Origin: Mycobacterium sp.
GTDB taxonomy: Bacteria > Actinomycetota > Actinomycetes > Mycobacteriales > Mycobacteriaceae
DNA: 49,184 nt
Assembly (NCBI RefSeq): GCF_025965855.1
Contig: NZ_JAOPWB010000182.1
Span: 1 to 49,184 of the forward strand
Direction of reading: 5' to 3'
Position 1 is the first letter of the stretch, and each line of letters begins with the position of its first letter. Positions 25,866 to 38,586 of the stretch are shown piece after piece. The translations under genes and the position numbers were made by a program. The notes beneath the pieces are model-generated. The model made no database searches. It saw only the letters and a program-made list of their open reading frames with translations, and was not told the DNA's origin.

Positions 25866-26510
25866 GTGCTGATCGCGATCGAAGGCGTCGACGGCGCCGG
25901 CAAGCGGACCCTGTCCGAGGGCCTGCAACAAGCCTTCAAGGCCGCCGGGCTGTCGGTGGCGACGCTGGCCTTCCCGCGCTACGGGCAATCGGTGACCGCC
26001 GACGTCGCGGCCGAGGCGCTGCGCGGCGAGCACGGCGACCTCGCGTCGTCGGCGTACGCGATGGCGATGCTCTTCGCGCTCGACCGCGCCGGAGCGGTCG
26101 GCAAAATCGAGGCGCTGGGCCGTGCGCACGACGTGGTGATCCTGGATCGCTACGTCGCCTCCAACGCGGCCTACAGCGCCGCGCGCCTGCACCAGGACGC
26201 GGCGGGGGAGGCGGCGGCCTGGGTGCATCGGCTCGAATACGCGCGGTTGCGGTTGCCCCCGCCCGACTGGCAGGTGCTGCTCGCGGTGCCCGCCGAGCTC
26301 GCCGCGCAGCGGGCCCGGCATCGGGCCGAGGACGAGCCGGGCCGCGCGCGCGACAGCTACGAACGTGACGACGGACTGCAGCAGCGCACCGGCGCCGTCT
26401 ACGCCGAGTTGGCCGCCGCCGGCTGGGGCGGGCGATGGCTGGTCGTCGACGCGGACGTCGATCCGGGGGCGCTGGCGGCGTCTCTGACGGCTCCAGATGG
26501 GCGATTTTGA
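25866..26510 (+). CDS. tmk: Thymidylate kinase
   Basis: 214 residues, dTMP to dTDP using ATP. The P-loop is IEGVDGAGKRTL, with LAFPRYGQS (substrate loop) and VVILDRYVASNAAYSAARL carrying the DRY motif. DEPGRARDSYERDDGLQQR lies in the lid region. Length equals the M. tuberculosis enzyme. GTG start at 25866. The gap of 69 nt to mtrA includes TTGACC at 26517-26522 and may contain an mtrA promoter. Confidence 0.94.
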   Translation: MLIAIEGVDGAGKRTLSEGLQQAFKAAGLSVATLAFPRYGQSVTADVAAEALRGEHGDLASSAYAMAMLFALDRAGAVGKIEALGRAHDVVILDRYVASNAAYSAARLHQDAAGEAAAWVHRLEYARLRLPPPDWQVLLAVPAELAAQRARHRAEDEPGRARDSYERDDGLQQRTGAVYAELAAAGWGGRWLVVDADVDPGALAASLTAPDGRF

Positions 26511-26579
26511 CGGTATTTGACCCCATCACCCAAGAAACGCCCGTGTGGTGCCCGAGTTTTATCCCGATCTGGTGACACC

Positions 26580-27266
26580 ATGGACTCCATGAGGCAAAGG
26601 ATTTTGGTCGTCGATGACGACGCTTCGCTGGCTGAGATGCTCACCATCGTGCTGCGTGGGGAGGGCTTCGACACCGCGGTCATCGGTGACGGTACTCAGG
26701 CCCTGACCGCGGTGCGCGAGTTGCGCCCCGATTTGGTGCTGCTGGACCTGATGCTGCCGGGCATGAATGGCATCGACGTGTGCCGGGTCTTGCGCGGCGA
26801 CTCCGGCGTCCCCATCGTGATGCTGACCGCCAAGACCGACACCGTGGACGTGGTGCTCGGCCTGGAGTCGGGCGCCGACGACTACATCATGAAGCCGTTC
26901 AAGCCCAAGGAGCTGGTCGCCCGGGTGCGCGCGCGGCTGCGGCGCAACGACGACGAGCCCGCCGAGATGCTTTCCATCGCCGACGTCGACATCGACGTAC
27001 CCGCGCACAAGGTCACCCGCAACGGCGAGCAGATCTCCCTCACACCGCTGGAGTTCGACCTGTTGGTCGCGCTGGCACGCAAACCGCGCCAGGTGTTTAC
27101 TCGTGATGTGCTGCTCGAACAGGTGTGGGGATATCGGCACCCGGCGGACACCCGCCTGGTGAACGTGCACGTCCAGCGTCTGCGGGCCAAGGTCGAGAAA
27201 GACCCTGAGAACCCGACCGTGGTGTTGACCGTTCGAGGAGTGGGATACAAGGCCGGACCTCCGTGA
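26580..27266 (+). CDS. mtrA: Two-component response regulator MtrA
   Basis: 228 residues, OmpR/PhoB type. The receiver domain shows the acidic pocket VVDDDAS, phospho-acceptor D56 in [10 protein letters not shown], and K in [10 protein letters not shown]. The winged-helix DNA-binding domain (about 130-226) includes [16 protein letters not shown] and [21 protein letters not shown]. MtrA is essential and binds the origin and promoters of dnaA, ripA and rpf genes, linking envelope signals to replication and division. ATG at 26580; a longer upstream frame has no conserved sequence. The next gene is its cognate kinase, mtrB. Confidence 0.97.
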   Translation: MDSMRQRILVVDDDASLAEMLTIVLRGEGFDTAVIGDGTQALTAVRELRPDLVLLDLMLPGMNGIDVCRVLRGDSGVPIVMLTAKTDTVDVVLGLESGADDYIMKPFKPKELVARVRARLRRNDDEPAEMLSIADVDIDVPAHKVTRNGEQISLTPLEFDLLVALARKPRQVFTRDVLLEQVWGYRHPADTRLVNVHVQRLRAKVEKDPENPTVVLTVRGVGYKAGPP

Positions 27267-27285
27267 TCCGGGAGCGGCGCCATTG

Positions 27286-28953
27286 ATGTGGTGGGGCTCG
27301 CGGCAACGCACTAGGAGTCGCTGGGGGCGCTCTGGCCCCATGACCCGCGGTATGGGCGCCTTGAGTCGAGCCGTCGGCGTTGCCTGGCGCCGATCGCTGC
27401 AACTGAGAGTCGTGGCGCTGACCCTCGGACTCTCGCTGGCGGTGATCCTCGCGCTCGGCTTCGTGCTGACCAGCCAGGTCACCAACCGCGTACTGGACGT
27501 GAAGGTCAGGGCCGCCATCGAGCAGATCGAGCGGGCGCGCACGACCGTCGCCGGGATCGTCAACGGCGAGGAGACGCGCTCCCTGGACAGCAGCCTTCAG
27601 CTGGCCCGCAACACGCTGACGTCCAAGACCGACCCCGCCTCGGGCGCCGGGCTGGCCGGCGCGTTCGACGCGGTCCTGATGGTGCCGGGCGACGGACCGC
27701 GCGCCGCCACCACGGCCGGACCTGTCGACCAGGTGCCCAACGCGTTGCGCGGCTTCGTCAAGGCCGGACAGGCGGCCTATCAGTACGCCACGGTGCACAC
27801 GGACGGCTTCTCCGGACCGGCGCTGGTCATCGGCACACCGACGTCGTCGCAGGTGGCCAACCTCGAGCTGTACCTGATCTTTCCGCTGAAGAACGAGCAG
27901 GCCACCATCCAGCTGGTGCGCGGCACGATGATCACCGGCGGCGCGGTGCTGCTGGTGCTGCTCGCCGGGATCGCGCTGCTGGTCTCCCGCCAGGTGGTGG
28001 TGCCGGTCCGGTCGGCGTCGCGGATCGCCGAGCGGTTCGCCGAGGGGCATCTGTCCGAACGAATGCCGGTGCGCGGTGAAGACGACATGGCGCGGCTGGC
28101 CGTGTCGTTCAACGACATGGCCGAGAGCCTGTCCCGCCAGATCACCCAGCTCGAGGAGTTCGGCAACCTGCAGCGCCGCTTCACCTCCGACGTCAGCCAC
28201 GAACTGCGGACCCCGCTGACCACCGTGCGCATGGCCGCCGACCTGATCTACGACCACAGCGCCGACCTCGACCCCACGCTGGCCCGGTCCACCGAGCTGA
28301 TGGTCAGCGAGCTGGACCGGTTCGAAACCCTGCTCAACGACCTGCTCGAGATCTCCCGGCACGACGCCGGTGTGGCCGAGCTGTCCGTCGAGGCGGTGGA
28401 CCTGCGCACCACCGTGCAAAGCGCGCTGGGCAGCGTCGGCCACCTGGCCGAGGAGGCCGGGATCGAGCTGCTCGTCGACATGCCCAGCGAGGAGGTGATC
28501 GCCGAGGTCGACGCACGCCGGGTGGAGCGGATCCTGCGCAACCTGATCGCCAACGCCATCGACCACGCCGAGCACAATCCGGTGCGCATCGTGATGGGCG
28601 CCGACGAGGACACCGTCGCCGTCACCGTTCGCGACCACGGGGTGGGGCTGCGGCCCGGCGAGGAAAAGCTGGTGTTCAGCCGGTTCTGGCGCTCGGACCC
28701 GTCGCGGGTGCGCCGGTCCGGCGGCACCGGGCTGGGCCTGGCGATCAGCATCGAGGACGCGCGGCTGCACCAGGGCCGGCTGGAGGCGTGGGGCGAGCCC
28801 GGCCAGGGGGCGTGCTTCAGGCTGACGCTGCCGCTGGTTCGCGGCCACAAGGTCACCACCAGCCCGCTGCCGTTGAAGCCGATCTCGGAGCCGCCCGCGC
28901 CGCCACGCCAGGACCGCCAGCGCCCACGCGAGCACGCCGAGAGGGGCATCTGA
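27286..28953 (+). CDS. mtrB: Sensor histidine kinase MtrB
   Basis: 555 residues from the ATG at 27286 (a TTG one codon earlier is also in frame). Two transmembrane helices, [20 protein letters not shown] and [17 protein letters not shown], bound an extracellular sensor region. A HAMP domain follows. The phospho-acceptor is H305 in [14 protein letters not shown]. The ATPase has N ([12 protein letters not shown]), [15 protein letters not shown] and GGTGLGLAI. It phosphorylates MtrA and localises to septa. Its stop shares one base with the lpqB start. Confidence 0.96.
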   Translation: MWWGSRQRTRSRWGRSGPMTRGMGALSRAVGVAWRRSLQLRVVALTLGLSLAVILALGFVLTSQVTNRVLDVKVRAAIEQIERARTTVAGIVNGEETRSLDSSLQLARNTLTSKTDPASGAGLAGAFDAVLMVPGDGPRAATTAGPVDQVPNALRGFVKAGQAAYQYATVHTDGFSGPALVIGTPTSSQVANLELYLIFPLKNEQATIQLVRGTMITGGAVLLVLLAGIALLVSRQVVVPVRSASRIAERFAEGHLSERMPVRGEDDMARLAVSFNDMAESLSRQITQLEEFGNLQRRFTSDVSHELRTPLTTVRMAADLIYDHSADLDPTLARSTELMVSELDRFETLLNDLLEISRHDAGVAELSVEAVDLRTTVQSALGSVGHLAEEAGIELLVDMPSEEVIAEVDARRVERILRNLIANAIDHAEHNPVRIVMGADEDTVAVTVRDHGVGLRPGEEKLVFSRFWRSDPSRVRRSGGTGLGLAISIEDARLHQGRLEAWGEPGQGACFRLTLPLVRGHKVTTSPLPLKPISEPPAPPRQDRQRPREHAERGI

Positions 28954-30719
28954 TGCGGCGGCTGCTGACGATATTGCCGCTGCTTTCACTGGCGCTGTTG
29001 CTCGCCGGCTGTGCGGGGGTGCCCAGCTTCTCGGCCCCGCAAGCCATCGGCACCGTCGAACGGCCGGCGCCGTCGAACCTGCCCAAGCCGACCCCGGGCA
29101 TGGATCCCGACGTGTTGCTGCGCGAATTCCTCAAGGCCACAGCCGATCCGGCGAACCGGCACCTGGCGGCGCGGCAATTTCTCACCCAGTCGGCGTCCAA
29201 CGCGTGGGACGACGCCGGTAGCGCCCTGCTGATCGACCACGTGGTGTTCGTGGAAACCCGTGGCGCCGAACGGGTTTCGGTGACCATGCGGGCCGACATC
29301 CTGGGCTCGCTGTCCGATGTGGGTGTGTTCGAAACAGCCGAGGGCGTGCTGCCGGACCCGGGCCCGATCGAGTTGGTCAAGACGTCGGGGGGCTGGCGAA
29401 TCGACCGCCTGCCCAACGGGGTCTTCCTGGACTGGCAGCAGTTCCAGGCGACCTACAAACGCAACACGCTGTACTTCGCCGACCCGACCGGCAAGACGGT
29501 GGTGCCCGATCCCCGCTACGTCGCGGTGTCCGATCACGACCAGCTGGCCACCGAGCTCGTGTCCAAGCTGCTGGCCGGGCCGCGCCCCGAGATGGCCCAC
29601 ACGGTGCGCAACCTGCTCGCCCCGCCGCTGCGGCTGCGCGGGCCGGTGATGCGGGCCGACGGTGGCAAGAATGGCATCGGGCGCGGTTACGGCGGCGCCC
29701 GCATCGATCTGGAGAAACTGTCCACCACCGATCCGCACAGCAGGCAATTGCTTGCCGCACAGATCATTTGGACGCTGGCCCGGGCCGACATCAGGGGCCC
29801 GTACGTGATCAACGCCGACGGCGCACCGCTGGACGACAGGTTCGCCGACGGGTGGACCACCTCCGACGTCGCCGCCACCGACCCGGGTGTGGCCGACGGC
29901 GCGGGGGCGGGGGTGCATGCCCTGGTCAACGGGTCGCTGGTCGGGTTGGACGGGCAGCACGCCACCACCGTGCCAGGGGCGTTCGGGCGGATGGGGGATC
30001 AGACCGGCGCCGCGCTGTCCCGCAGCGGGCGGCAGGTGGCGTCGGTGGTGACGCTGCGACGCGGCGCCCCGGACCAGGCGGCGTCGCTGTGGATTGGTGA
30101 CCTCGGTGGCGAGGCGGTGCAGTCCGCCGACGGGCACAGCCTGACGCGGCCCAGCTGGTCGCTGGACGACGCCGTGTGGGTGGTGGTCGACAACAACAAC
30201 GTGCTGCGGGCGATTCAGGAGCCGGCGTCGGGGCAACCCGCGCGGATCCCGGTCGACTCGGCGGTGGTGGCTGCCAGCTTCCCGGGGCCGATCACCGACC
30301 TGCAGCTGTCCCGCGATGCCACCCGCGCCGCGATGGTGATCAACGGCCAGGTGATCCTCGCCGGTGTCGAGCAGACCCAGGCCGGGCAGTACGCCCTGAC
30401 CTACCCGCGGCGGCTGGGTTTCGGCCTGGGCAATTCGGTGGTCTCGCTGTCGTGGCGGACCGGCGATGACATCGTGGTGACCCGCACCGACACCAGCCAT
30501 CCGGTGTCCTACGTCAACCTCGACGGGGTGAACTCCGACGCCCCGGCCCGCGGCCTGCGGACACCGCTGACGACGGTCGCGGCCAACCCGTCGACCGTGT
30601 ACGTCGCGGCTCCGCAAGGCGTGCTGCAGTATTCGGCCTCGGCCCCCGAAAGCCAGCAGAGCTGGTCGGAGGTGTCCGGGTTGTCGGTGCCCGGGGCGGC
30701 GCCCGTGCTGCCGGGCTAG
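28953..30719 (+). CDS. lpqB: Lipoprotein LpqB, MtrAB accessory protein
   Basis: 588 residues. A signal peptide ends in the lipobox LLAG with the lipidated Cys at position 20. A GerMN-type domain (about 200-330) and a LpqB beta-propeller-like domain (about 350-570, repeats such as [19 protein letters not shown] and [15 protein letters not shown]) follow. LpqB sits on the outer face of the inner membrane and binds the MtrB sensor domain, tuning MtrA phosphorylation, motility and cell-wall homeostasis. The ATG overlaps the mtrB stop by one base (TGATG). Confidence 0.94.
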   Translation: MRRLLTILPLLSLALLLAGCAGVPSFSAPQAIGTVERPAPSNLPKPTPGMDPDVLLREFLKATADPANRHLAARQFLTQSASNAWDDAGSALLIDHVVFVETRGAERVSVTMRADILGSLSDVGVFETAEGVLPDPGPIELVKTSGGWRIDRLPNGVFLDWQQFQATYKRNTLYFADPTGKTVVPDPRYVAVSDHDQLATELVSKLLAGPRPEMAHTVRNLLAPPLRLRGPVMRADGGKNGIGRGYGGARIDLEKLSTTDPHSRQLLAAQIIWTLARADIRGPYVINADGAPLDDRFADGWTTSDVAATDPGVADGAGAGVHALVNGSLVGLDGQHATTVPGAFGRMGDQTGAALSRSGRQVASVVTLRRGAPDQAASLWIGDLGGEAVQSADGHSLTRPSWSLDDAVWVVVDNNNVLRAIQEPASGQPARIPVDSAVVAASFPGPITDLQLSRDATRAAMVINGQVILAGVEQTQAGQYALTYPRRLGFGLGNSVVSLSWRTGDDIVVTRTDTSHPVSYVNLDGVNSDAPARGLRTPLTTVAANPSTVYVAAPQGVLQYSASAPESQQSWSEVSGLSVPGAAPVLPG

Positions 30720-30758
30720 CCGCGCCTCGATGTCGGCCGTGCCCGCCACACTGACCAT

Positions 30759-31400
30759 GTGCTCGACCTGATCCTGCCGCTGGAATGCGGCGGCTGCGGG
30801 GCGCCGTCGACCCGCTGGTGCGAGGCATGCGCGCTAGAGCTCGACGTCAAGCCCGACGAGCCGCACGTGGTCAACCCCCGCATCGACCCGGAGGTGCCGG
30901 TCTTCGCGCTCGGCCGCTACGCCGGCGCCCGCCGCCGGGCGATCCTCGCGATGAAGGAGAAGGGGCGCGGCGACCTCGCGGCGCCGATGGCCCGGGCACT
31001 GGCAGTCGGGGTCCACCGGTTGCTGACGTGGGGAATGATCGAGACCCCGCTGACGATCGTGCCGGCACCGACGAGGCGTTCGGCGGCGCGCCGGCGCGGC
31101 GGCGACCCCGTCACCCGGCTGGCCCGGGCCGCGGTGGCCGGGCATCCCGACATCGACGTCGCGCCGGCGTTGCGGATGAAGGCGCTGGCCCGCGACTCGG
31201 TGGGGCTCGGCACGTCCGCGCGCGAGCGCAACATCGCCGGCCGGGTGGTGCTGCGCGGCCGGCGGCCGGGCGCGCAAGTCTGTGAGGTCCTCGTCGTCGA
31301 CGACGTCGTCACCACCGGGGCGACGGCCCGCGAATCGGTGCGGACACTGCGCGCCGCCGGGGTTCGCGTGGCCGCGGTGCTGGCGATTGCGGCCGCGTGA
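30759..31400 (+). CDS. ComF-like phosphoribosyltransferase-domain protein (Rv3242c-like)
   Basis: 213 residues. N-terminal Cys residues LECGGCGAPSTRWCEAC form a CxxC...CxxC zinc ribbon as in ComF/DprA-linked proteins. The C-terminal PRTase domain has the PRPP loop CEVLVVDDVVTTGATA. ComF proteins act in DNA uptake in competent bacteria; in mycobacteria the function is unknown. GTG start at 30759, 39 nt after lpqB, so it may share that transcript. Confidence 0.88.
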   Translation: MLDLILPLECGGCGAPSTRWCEACALELDVKPDEPHVVNPRIDPEVPVFALGRYAGARRRAILAMKEKGRGDLAAPMARALAVGVHRLLTWGMIETPLTIVPAPTRRSAARRRGGDPVTRLARAAVAGHPDIDVAPALRMKALARDSVGLGTSARERNIAGRVVLRGRRPGAQVCEVLVVDDVVTTGATARESVRTLRAAGVRVAAVLAIAAA

Positions 31401-31697
31401 AACTGTGCGGCGGGCAAGAGGTTGTGAAGAACTCGCAACAGCTGTGCGAAATCAGTGGCATCCCAAGGCGAACACGAGCTAACGTCGAGGACAACCTTCA
31501 GGAACATCCTGGGCCCGGGTCACAACGCATTCGTCGCGATTTCCCGGGTCGATACGCCACTCGCGGAGGGGGTGAGTATTCGACACCTTGCATCGGCGGG
31601 CAGCCTGCGCGGTGACCTCTGGAAACCGTTCCAACCCCGTCGGCGCGTCCTCTGAACAGCCGGCACGCAGCGCGTGCGACGTGGAAAAGGAAACGAG
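31401..31697 (+). promoter_or_regulatory. Long leader / intergenic region upstream of hpf
   Basis: About 297 bp with no convincing gene; short open frames here lack ribosome sites and conserved content. TAACGT at 31480-31485 could be a -10 hexamer, which would give an untranslated leader of roughly 210 nt. An AAGGAA ribosome site precedes the TTG at 31698. No riboswitch is recognised. Confidence 0.3.
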
Positions 31698-32405
31698 TTG
31701 ACACGTATGTCAAGGCTTACCGCGGATTCCGGTCAGATTCTCGAGCAACCGCCGGCAGAAAACACCGAGCCGGCCGAACTGACCATCAACGCCGAAGTCG
31801 TGTTCAAGGGTCGCAACGTCGAAATCCCCGATCACTACCGCATCTACGTCTCGCAAAAACTCGCCCGCCTCGAACGATTCGATCGCTCCATCTACCTTTT
31901 CGACGTCGAGCTCAAACACGCGCCCAACCGGCGTCAGCGCAAGTCCTGTCAGCGCGTCGAAATCACCGCCCGCGGGCGCGGGCCGGTCACCCGCGCGGAG
32001 GCCTGCGCCGACAGCTTCTACGCCGCCTTCGAGTCCGCGGTCGACAAGCTGGAGAACCGGCTGCGCCGCGTCAAGGACCGCCGCAAGGTTCACTACGGCG
32101 ACAAGACGCCGGTGTCCCTGGCCGCCGCCACCGCGGTGGCGCCGTCGCCGGGCAAGGCCTTCAACGACGAACCGGTGGAGCCGCACCAACACGACGGCGC
32201 CGGAGTGGAGCACGACGACCACGAGCCGGGGCGGGTGGTGCGCACCAAGGAGCACCAGGGCACGCCGATGTCGGTCAACGAGGCGCTCTACGAGATGGAG
32301 CTGGTCGGGCACAACTTCTTCTTGTTCTACGACAAGGAGACCGAACGGCCATCCGTCGTCTACCGCCGGCACGCCTACGACTACGGGTTGATCAGGCTTT
32401 CCTGA
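31698..32405 (+). CDS. hpf: Long-form ribosome hibernation factor (HPF / MPY, Rv3241c-like)
   Basis: 235 residues. The N-terminal HPF/RaiA domain (about 25-130: INAEVVFKGRNVEIPDHYRIY, FDVELKHAPNRRQRKSCQRVE) binds the 30S decoding centre. A linker rich in His, Asp and Pro leads to the C-terminal dimerisation domain (MSVNEALYEMELVGHNFFLF, YRRHAYDYGLIRL), typical of long HPF. In mycobacteria this protein stabilises idle ribosomes in stasis and in zinc limitation. The TTG at 31698, five bases after AAGGAA, is preferred to the ATG at 31707, which is too far from a ribosome site. Confidence 0.9.
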   Translation: MTRMSRLTADSGQILEQPPAENTEPAELTINAEVVFKGRNVEIPDHYRIYVSQKLARLERFDRSIYLFDVELKHAPNRRQRKSCQRVEITARGRGPVTRAEACADSFYAAFESAVDKLENRLRRVKDRRKVHYGDKTPVSLAAATAVAPSPGKAFNDEPVEPHQHDGAGVEHDDHEPGRVVRTKEHQGTPMSVNEALYEMELVGHNFFLFYDKETERPSVVYRRHAYDYGLIRLS

Positions 32406-32510
32406 CCTGGGCCCGACCGCCGAGCGCCGACGTCGCCGGCTTTACGAGCGTGTCACCTACGATGGATGGCGCCTCATCCCGACGATCGACATCCAACAGG
32501 GGACATAGCT

Positions 32511-35351
<2,841 letters not shown>

Positions 35352-35451
35352 CCTCGCCGGCGGCCGTAGTCAGAATTGACTAGGGCCCGTCGCGCGAAGT
35401 TGAGGCAAATGAGCTATATGCCAAAGTGTTTGCGCGCCGGACACTGAGGCC

Positions 35452-36207
35452 ATGAAGCGTTACTTGATCATCGGTTACGGCGCGGCGGCTTACCTGCTGT
35501 TCCTCGCGGCCTTCTTGTATCTCATTGGTTTCGTGGCCAACATCCTGGTGCCTCGAACCGTCGATCACGGGCTCCCCGCGCCGATCGGTCAGGCTGTGGT
35601 GGTCAACGCGTTACTGGTGGGCGCGTTCGGCGTCCAGCACAGCGTCATGGCGCGGCCGGCGTTCAAGGCGTGGTGGACCCGGTTCGTGCCGCCGTCAATG
35701 GAGCGCAGCACCTATGTGGTGCTGTCAAGCGCCGTGCTGGTGCTGCTCTACTGGCAATGGCGAGACATGCCGGCCGTCATCTGGGATGTGCGGCAGCCGG
35801 CGGGACGTCTGGCAGTGTGGGCGCTGTTCTGGCTGGGCTGGGCGATCGCGCTGGCCTCGACCTTCATGGTCAGCCACTTCGACCTGTTCGGCCTTCGGCA
35901 GGTGTATCTGGCGTGGCGCGGAAAACCCTATACCCACATAGGTTTTAACGCCCGGCTGCTCTACCGGTTGGTGCGCCACCCGCTCATGCTCGGTTTCCTC
36001 ATCGCCTTCTGGGCGGCGCCCACCATGACCGCCGGACACCTGCTCTTCTCGATCGCCATGACGGGTTACATCCTGATCGCTGTGCAGCTCGAAGAGCGCA
36101 ATCTGGTAGCGGAGCTGGGCGACGAATACCGCGATTACCGCCGCGAGGTGCCCATGCTGCTACCCGGGCGGACCCGGCAACCGGCCGAAACGGTTGGCCA
36201 GCACTAA
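35452..36207 (+). CDS. mddA: MddA-like integral-membrane methyltransferase (Rv3238c-like)
   Basis: 251 residues with five to six hydrophobic segments: AAYLLFLAAFLYLIGFVANILV, VVVNALLVGAFGVQHSVMA, STYVVLSSAVLVLLYW, LAVWALFWLGWAIALASTFMV and GFLIAFWAAPTMTAGHLLFS. The pattern with RLLYRLVRHPLMLGF and LEERNLVAELGDEYRDYRREV is that of the NnrU/isoprenylcysteine methyltransferase family. Members close to this one have been called MddA, which methylates methanethiol to dimethyl sulphide using SAM. The enzyme assignment is from family resemblance and remains tentative. Start ATG at 35452 follows CTGAGG. A perfect hairpin repeat lies 24 nt after the stop. Confidence 0.72.
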   Translation: MKRYLIIGYGAAAYLLFLAAFLYLIGFVANILVPRTVDHGLPAPIGQAVVVNALLVGAFGVQHSVMARPAFKAWWTRFVPPSMERSTYVVLSSAVLVLLYWQWRDMPAVIWDVRQPAGRLAVWALFWLGWAIALASTFMVSHFDLFGLRQVYLAWRGKPYTHIGFNARLLYRLVRHPLMLGFLIAFWAAPTMTAGHLLFSIAMTGYILIAVQLEERNLVAELGDEYRDYRREVPMLLPGRTRQPAETVGQH

Positions 36208-36230
36208 CTCTTGAGAAGCTTGCCGAAGCC

Positions 36231-36290
36231 CGCGGGCGTAACGCCACTGCGAATTTCCGTGCGATATTTCGCCGTGGCGTTACGCCCGCG
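36231..36290. repeat. 60-bp hairpin with 17-bp perfect arms, downstream of mddA
   Basis: CGCGGGCGTAACGCCAC (36231-36247) and its exact complement GTGGCGTTACGCCCGCG (36274-36290) enclose a 26-nt loop containing GAATTTCCG and ATTTCGCC. It lies 24 nt after the mddA stop and ends 41 nt before the next gene. The loop closely resembles that of the hairpin at 44199-44258 while the stems differ. It may act as a terminator or processing site, but no U-tract follows. Confidence 0.75.
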
Positions 36291-36331
36291 GCCGCTTACA
36301 TCGGTCCCGCCCAGCTGCGAGGATGGACGGC

Positions 36332-36814
36332 ATGGATGTCAAGGAGGTGTTGCTGCCCGGCGTCGGTCTACGGTACGAGTTCACTAGCCACCAGGGTGAC
36401 CGGATCGGGATCATCGCACGCCGCGGCGGCGATTTCGACGTCGTCCTGTACGGCACCGACGATCCCGACCGGGCCCGACCGGTCCTGCATTTGACCGACG
36501 CCGAGGCCGAGGCCGTGGCCCAGATCCTGGGCGCGCCGCGCATCGCTGAGCGGTTCACCGAACTCTCCCGAGAGGTGCCGGGCCTCGAGACGGGGCAGGT
36601 CCACATCGTGGCGGGCAGCCCGTTCGTGGGCCACCCGCTGGGTGACACCCGCGCCCGCACCCGCACCGGAGCGTCGATCGTCGCGATCGTGCGCAACGAA
36701 GAGGTACTCGCCTCGCCCGGTCCGGCCGAAATGCTGCTAGCGCGAGACGTTCTGATCGTGATCGGCACCGAAGACGGCATCGCCGGTGTCGAGCGGATCA
36801 TCGATAAGGGTTGA
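36332..36814 (+). CDS. TrkA-C domain regulatory protein of a cation/proton antiporter (Rv3237c, KhtT-like)
   Basis: 160 residues. The N-terminal part (MDVKEVLLPGVGLRYEFTS) and the C-terminal TrkA_C-type domain (ARTRTGASIVAIVRNEEV, GPAEMLLARDVLIVIGTEDG) resemble KhtT/YhaT, the cytoplasmic regulator of the KhtU antiporter encoded next. It likely senses a ligand or pH and gates K+/H+ exchange. The ATG at 36332 is chosen because GAGGA is ten bases upstream; the ATG nine bases earlier has none. Four bases separate its stop from the antiporter start. Confidence 0.85.
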   Translation: MDVKEVLLPGVGLRYEFTSHQGDRIGIIARRGGDFDVVLYGTDDPDRARPVLHLTDAEAEAVAQILGAPRIAERFTELSREVPGLETGQVHIVAGSPFVGHPLGDTRARTRTGASIVAIVRNEEVLASPGPAEMLLARDVLIVIGTEDGIAGVERIIDKG

Positions 36815-36818
36815 GCGG

Positions 36819-37955
36819 ATGCAGGTTTCGGGGGCGCTGCTGTTCCAACTCGGCGCCCTCCTGACCACGCTCGCCGTATTGGGCGCGGTCGCACGGCGTT
36901 TCGCGTTGTCCCCGATACCGGTCTACCTGTTGGCGGGCCTCTCGCTGGGCAAGGGCGGCCTGCTGCCGGTGGCCGCGGCCGGCGAGTTCATCGAGACGGC
37001 CGCGCCCATCGGCATCGTGCTGTTGCTGCTGACCCTGGGCCTGGAATTCTCGGCGACCGAATTCGCCAGCAGCCTGCGGCACCACCTGCCGTCCGCCGGC
37101 GTCGACATCGTCCTCAACGCCACCCCCGGTGCGGTGGCCGGCTGGCTGCTGGGGTTGGACGGCGTCGCCATCCTGGCCCTGGCCGGGGTCACCTACATCT
37201 CGTCGTCGGGCGTCATCGCGCGCGTGCTGGTCGACCTGGGCCGGCTCGGCAACCGGGAAACGCCGGCGGTGCTCTCGGTGCTGGTTCTCGAGGATTTCGC
37301 GATGGCCGCCTACCTGCCGCTGTTCGCGGTGGTGGCGTCGGGCGGGGGCTGGGTGCATGCGGTCGCCGGCATGACCGGCGCGGTCGGCGCGCTGCTGGCC
37401 GCGTTCGCGGCGTCCTACCGCTGGGGCCACCACGTCGGCCGGCTGGTCGAGCACCCCGACTCCGAGCAGCTGTTGCTGAGGGTCCTCGGCGTCACCCTGA
37501 TGGTGGCGGCGGTGGCGGAGGTCCTGCACGCGTCGGCCGCCGTCGGCGCGTTCCTGGTGGGCCTGACCCTGACCGGGGCGACGGCCGACCGGGCCCGCAG
37601 GGTGCTGGGCCCGCTGCGTGACCTGTTCGCGGCCCTCTTCTTTCTGGCGATCGGCCTCTCGGTTGACCCGCACGAGCTTCTTCCGATGCTGCCGGTGGCG
37701 CTGGCCCTGGCCGCCGTCACCGCGGCGACCAAGGTAGCCACCGGGATGCTCGCCGCGCGGCGCGATGGCGTGGGGCGGCGCGGGCAGCTGCGCGCGGGCG
37801 CCGCGCTCATCGCCAGGGGCGAGTTCTCGCTGATCATCATCGGCCTGGTCGGCACCTCCATCCCCGCGGTTGCCGCGCTGGCGACGTCGTATGTCTTCGT
37901 CATGGCGATCGCGGGTCCGGTGCTGGCTCGGTACGCGGGTGGCGCACCCAACTGA
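36819..37955 (+). CDS. CPA2-family cation/proton antiporter (Rv3236c, KefB/KhtU-like)
   Basis: 378 residues with about 12 hydrophobic helices. The N-terminal FALSPIPVYLLAGLSLGKGG, GLEFSATEFASSL and YISSSGVIARVLVDLGRLGNRETPAVLSVLVLED form the Na/H exchanger core of CPA2 transporters. It lacks the RCK/NAD-binding domain, which is supplied by the separate TrkA-C protein immediately upstream. It probably expels K+ (or Na+) in exchange for protons. Confidence 0.88.
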   Translation: MQVSGALLFQLGALLTTLAVLGAVARRFALSPIPVYLLAGLSLGKGGLLPVAAAGEFIETAAPIGIVLLLLTLGLEFSATEFASSLRHHLPSAGVDIVLNATPGAVAGWLLGLDGVAILALAGVTYISSSGVIARVLVDLGRLGNRETPAVLSVLVLEDFAMAAYLPLFAVVASGGGWVHAVAGMTGAVGALLAAFAASYRWGHHVGRLVEHPDSEQLLLRVLGVTLMVAAVAEVLHASAAVGAFLVGLTLTGATADRARRVLGPLRDLFAALFFLAIGLSVDPHELLPMLPVALALAAVTAATKVATGMLAARRDGVGRRGQLRAGAALIARGEFSLIIIGLVGTSIPAVAALATSYVFVMAIAGPVLARYAGGAPN

Positions 37956-37958
37956 CCG

Positions 37959-38486
37959 TCAACCGATGTGCAGGGCCACCACCAGCCATCGGCCGGTTGC
38001 CACCCGTTCCACGCGGCACGCGATGGCGTGGATCCGGTCCCCGCGGCTGTAGGACCCGAAAACCTCGGCCGCGGTTTCCGGGTCGCGGCGCCCGGAAGGT
38101 TGGAGCCGCATCCGGCGCAGCACCGCGGCCCCGTCATGTCCGCGCGGGCGAACCGCCACCGAACCGCCGATCGAGAGCACGGAATCCACCAATCCGGGCG
38201 CCAGCATGGGTCGCAGCTGGGCGGCGGGACGGCGGCGGTCGATGACTTCGAGCACCCGGCGCAGCGCGGCGTCGGCGAAGATCGCCGCTTGGCGCATCGG
38301 CGCGGACGTGCCGACGGTGGTCTCCGCCGCCGGTTCCTGTTGTTGCCCGTTCGGTTGCGCGGCGTAGGGCCGGCGGGGCGCACGCGCGCGGCGGCGCAGC
38401 GTCGGTTGGGAGGACCGGCGGCACTGGGGGACGTCGCGCCGCGGCGGCTCGTAGTCGACGACGGGAATCACGGCAAAAACGGTCAA
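37959..38486 (-). CDS. Rv3235-like (DUF6459) protein
   Basis: 175 residues from the TTG at 38484-38486, which has GGAGAG six bases upstream; the frame is open to another TTG at 38507. The N-terminal half is Pro/Arg/Gln-rich and low-complexity (RRRARAPRRPYAAQPNGQQQ); the C-terminal half is conserved (FADAALRRVLEVIDRRRPAAQL, GLVDSVLSIGG, YSRGDRIHAIACRVER, GRWLVVALHIG). Actinobacterial homologues of this DUF lie next to secA or in membrane-associated contexts. No function is known. It converges with the antiporter gene and is divergent from tgs3. Confidence 0.8.
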   Translation of the reverse strand: MTVFAVIPVVDYEPPRRDVPQCRRSSQPTLRRRARAPRRPYAAQPNGQQQEPAAETTVGTSAPMRQAAIFADAALRRVLEVIDRRRPAAQLRPMLAPGLVDSVLSIGGSVAVRPRGHDGAAVLRRMRLQPSGRRDPETAAEVFGSYSRGDRIHAIACRVERVATGRWLVVALHIG

Positions 38487-38586
38487 CGCGCACTCTCCAT
38501 CGATCAACGGGAGCCTGCTGGAGAGTGGCAGACGGTGGTTGGTAAGTGGTCATCATGGCACAACTCGAGCGCACGCGTACCCGCCC

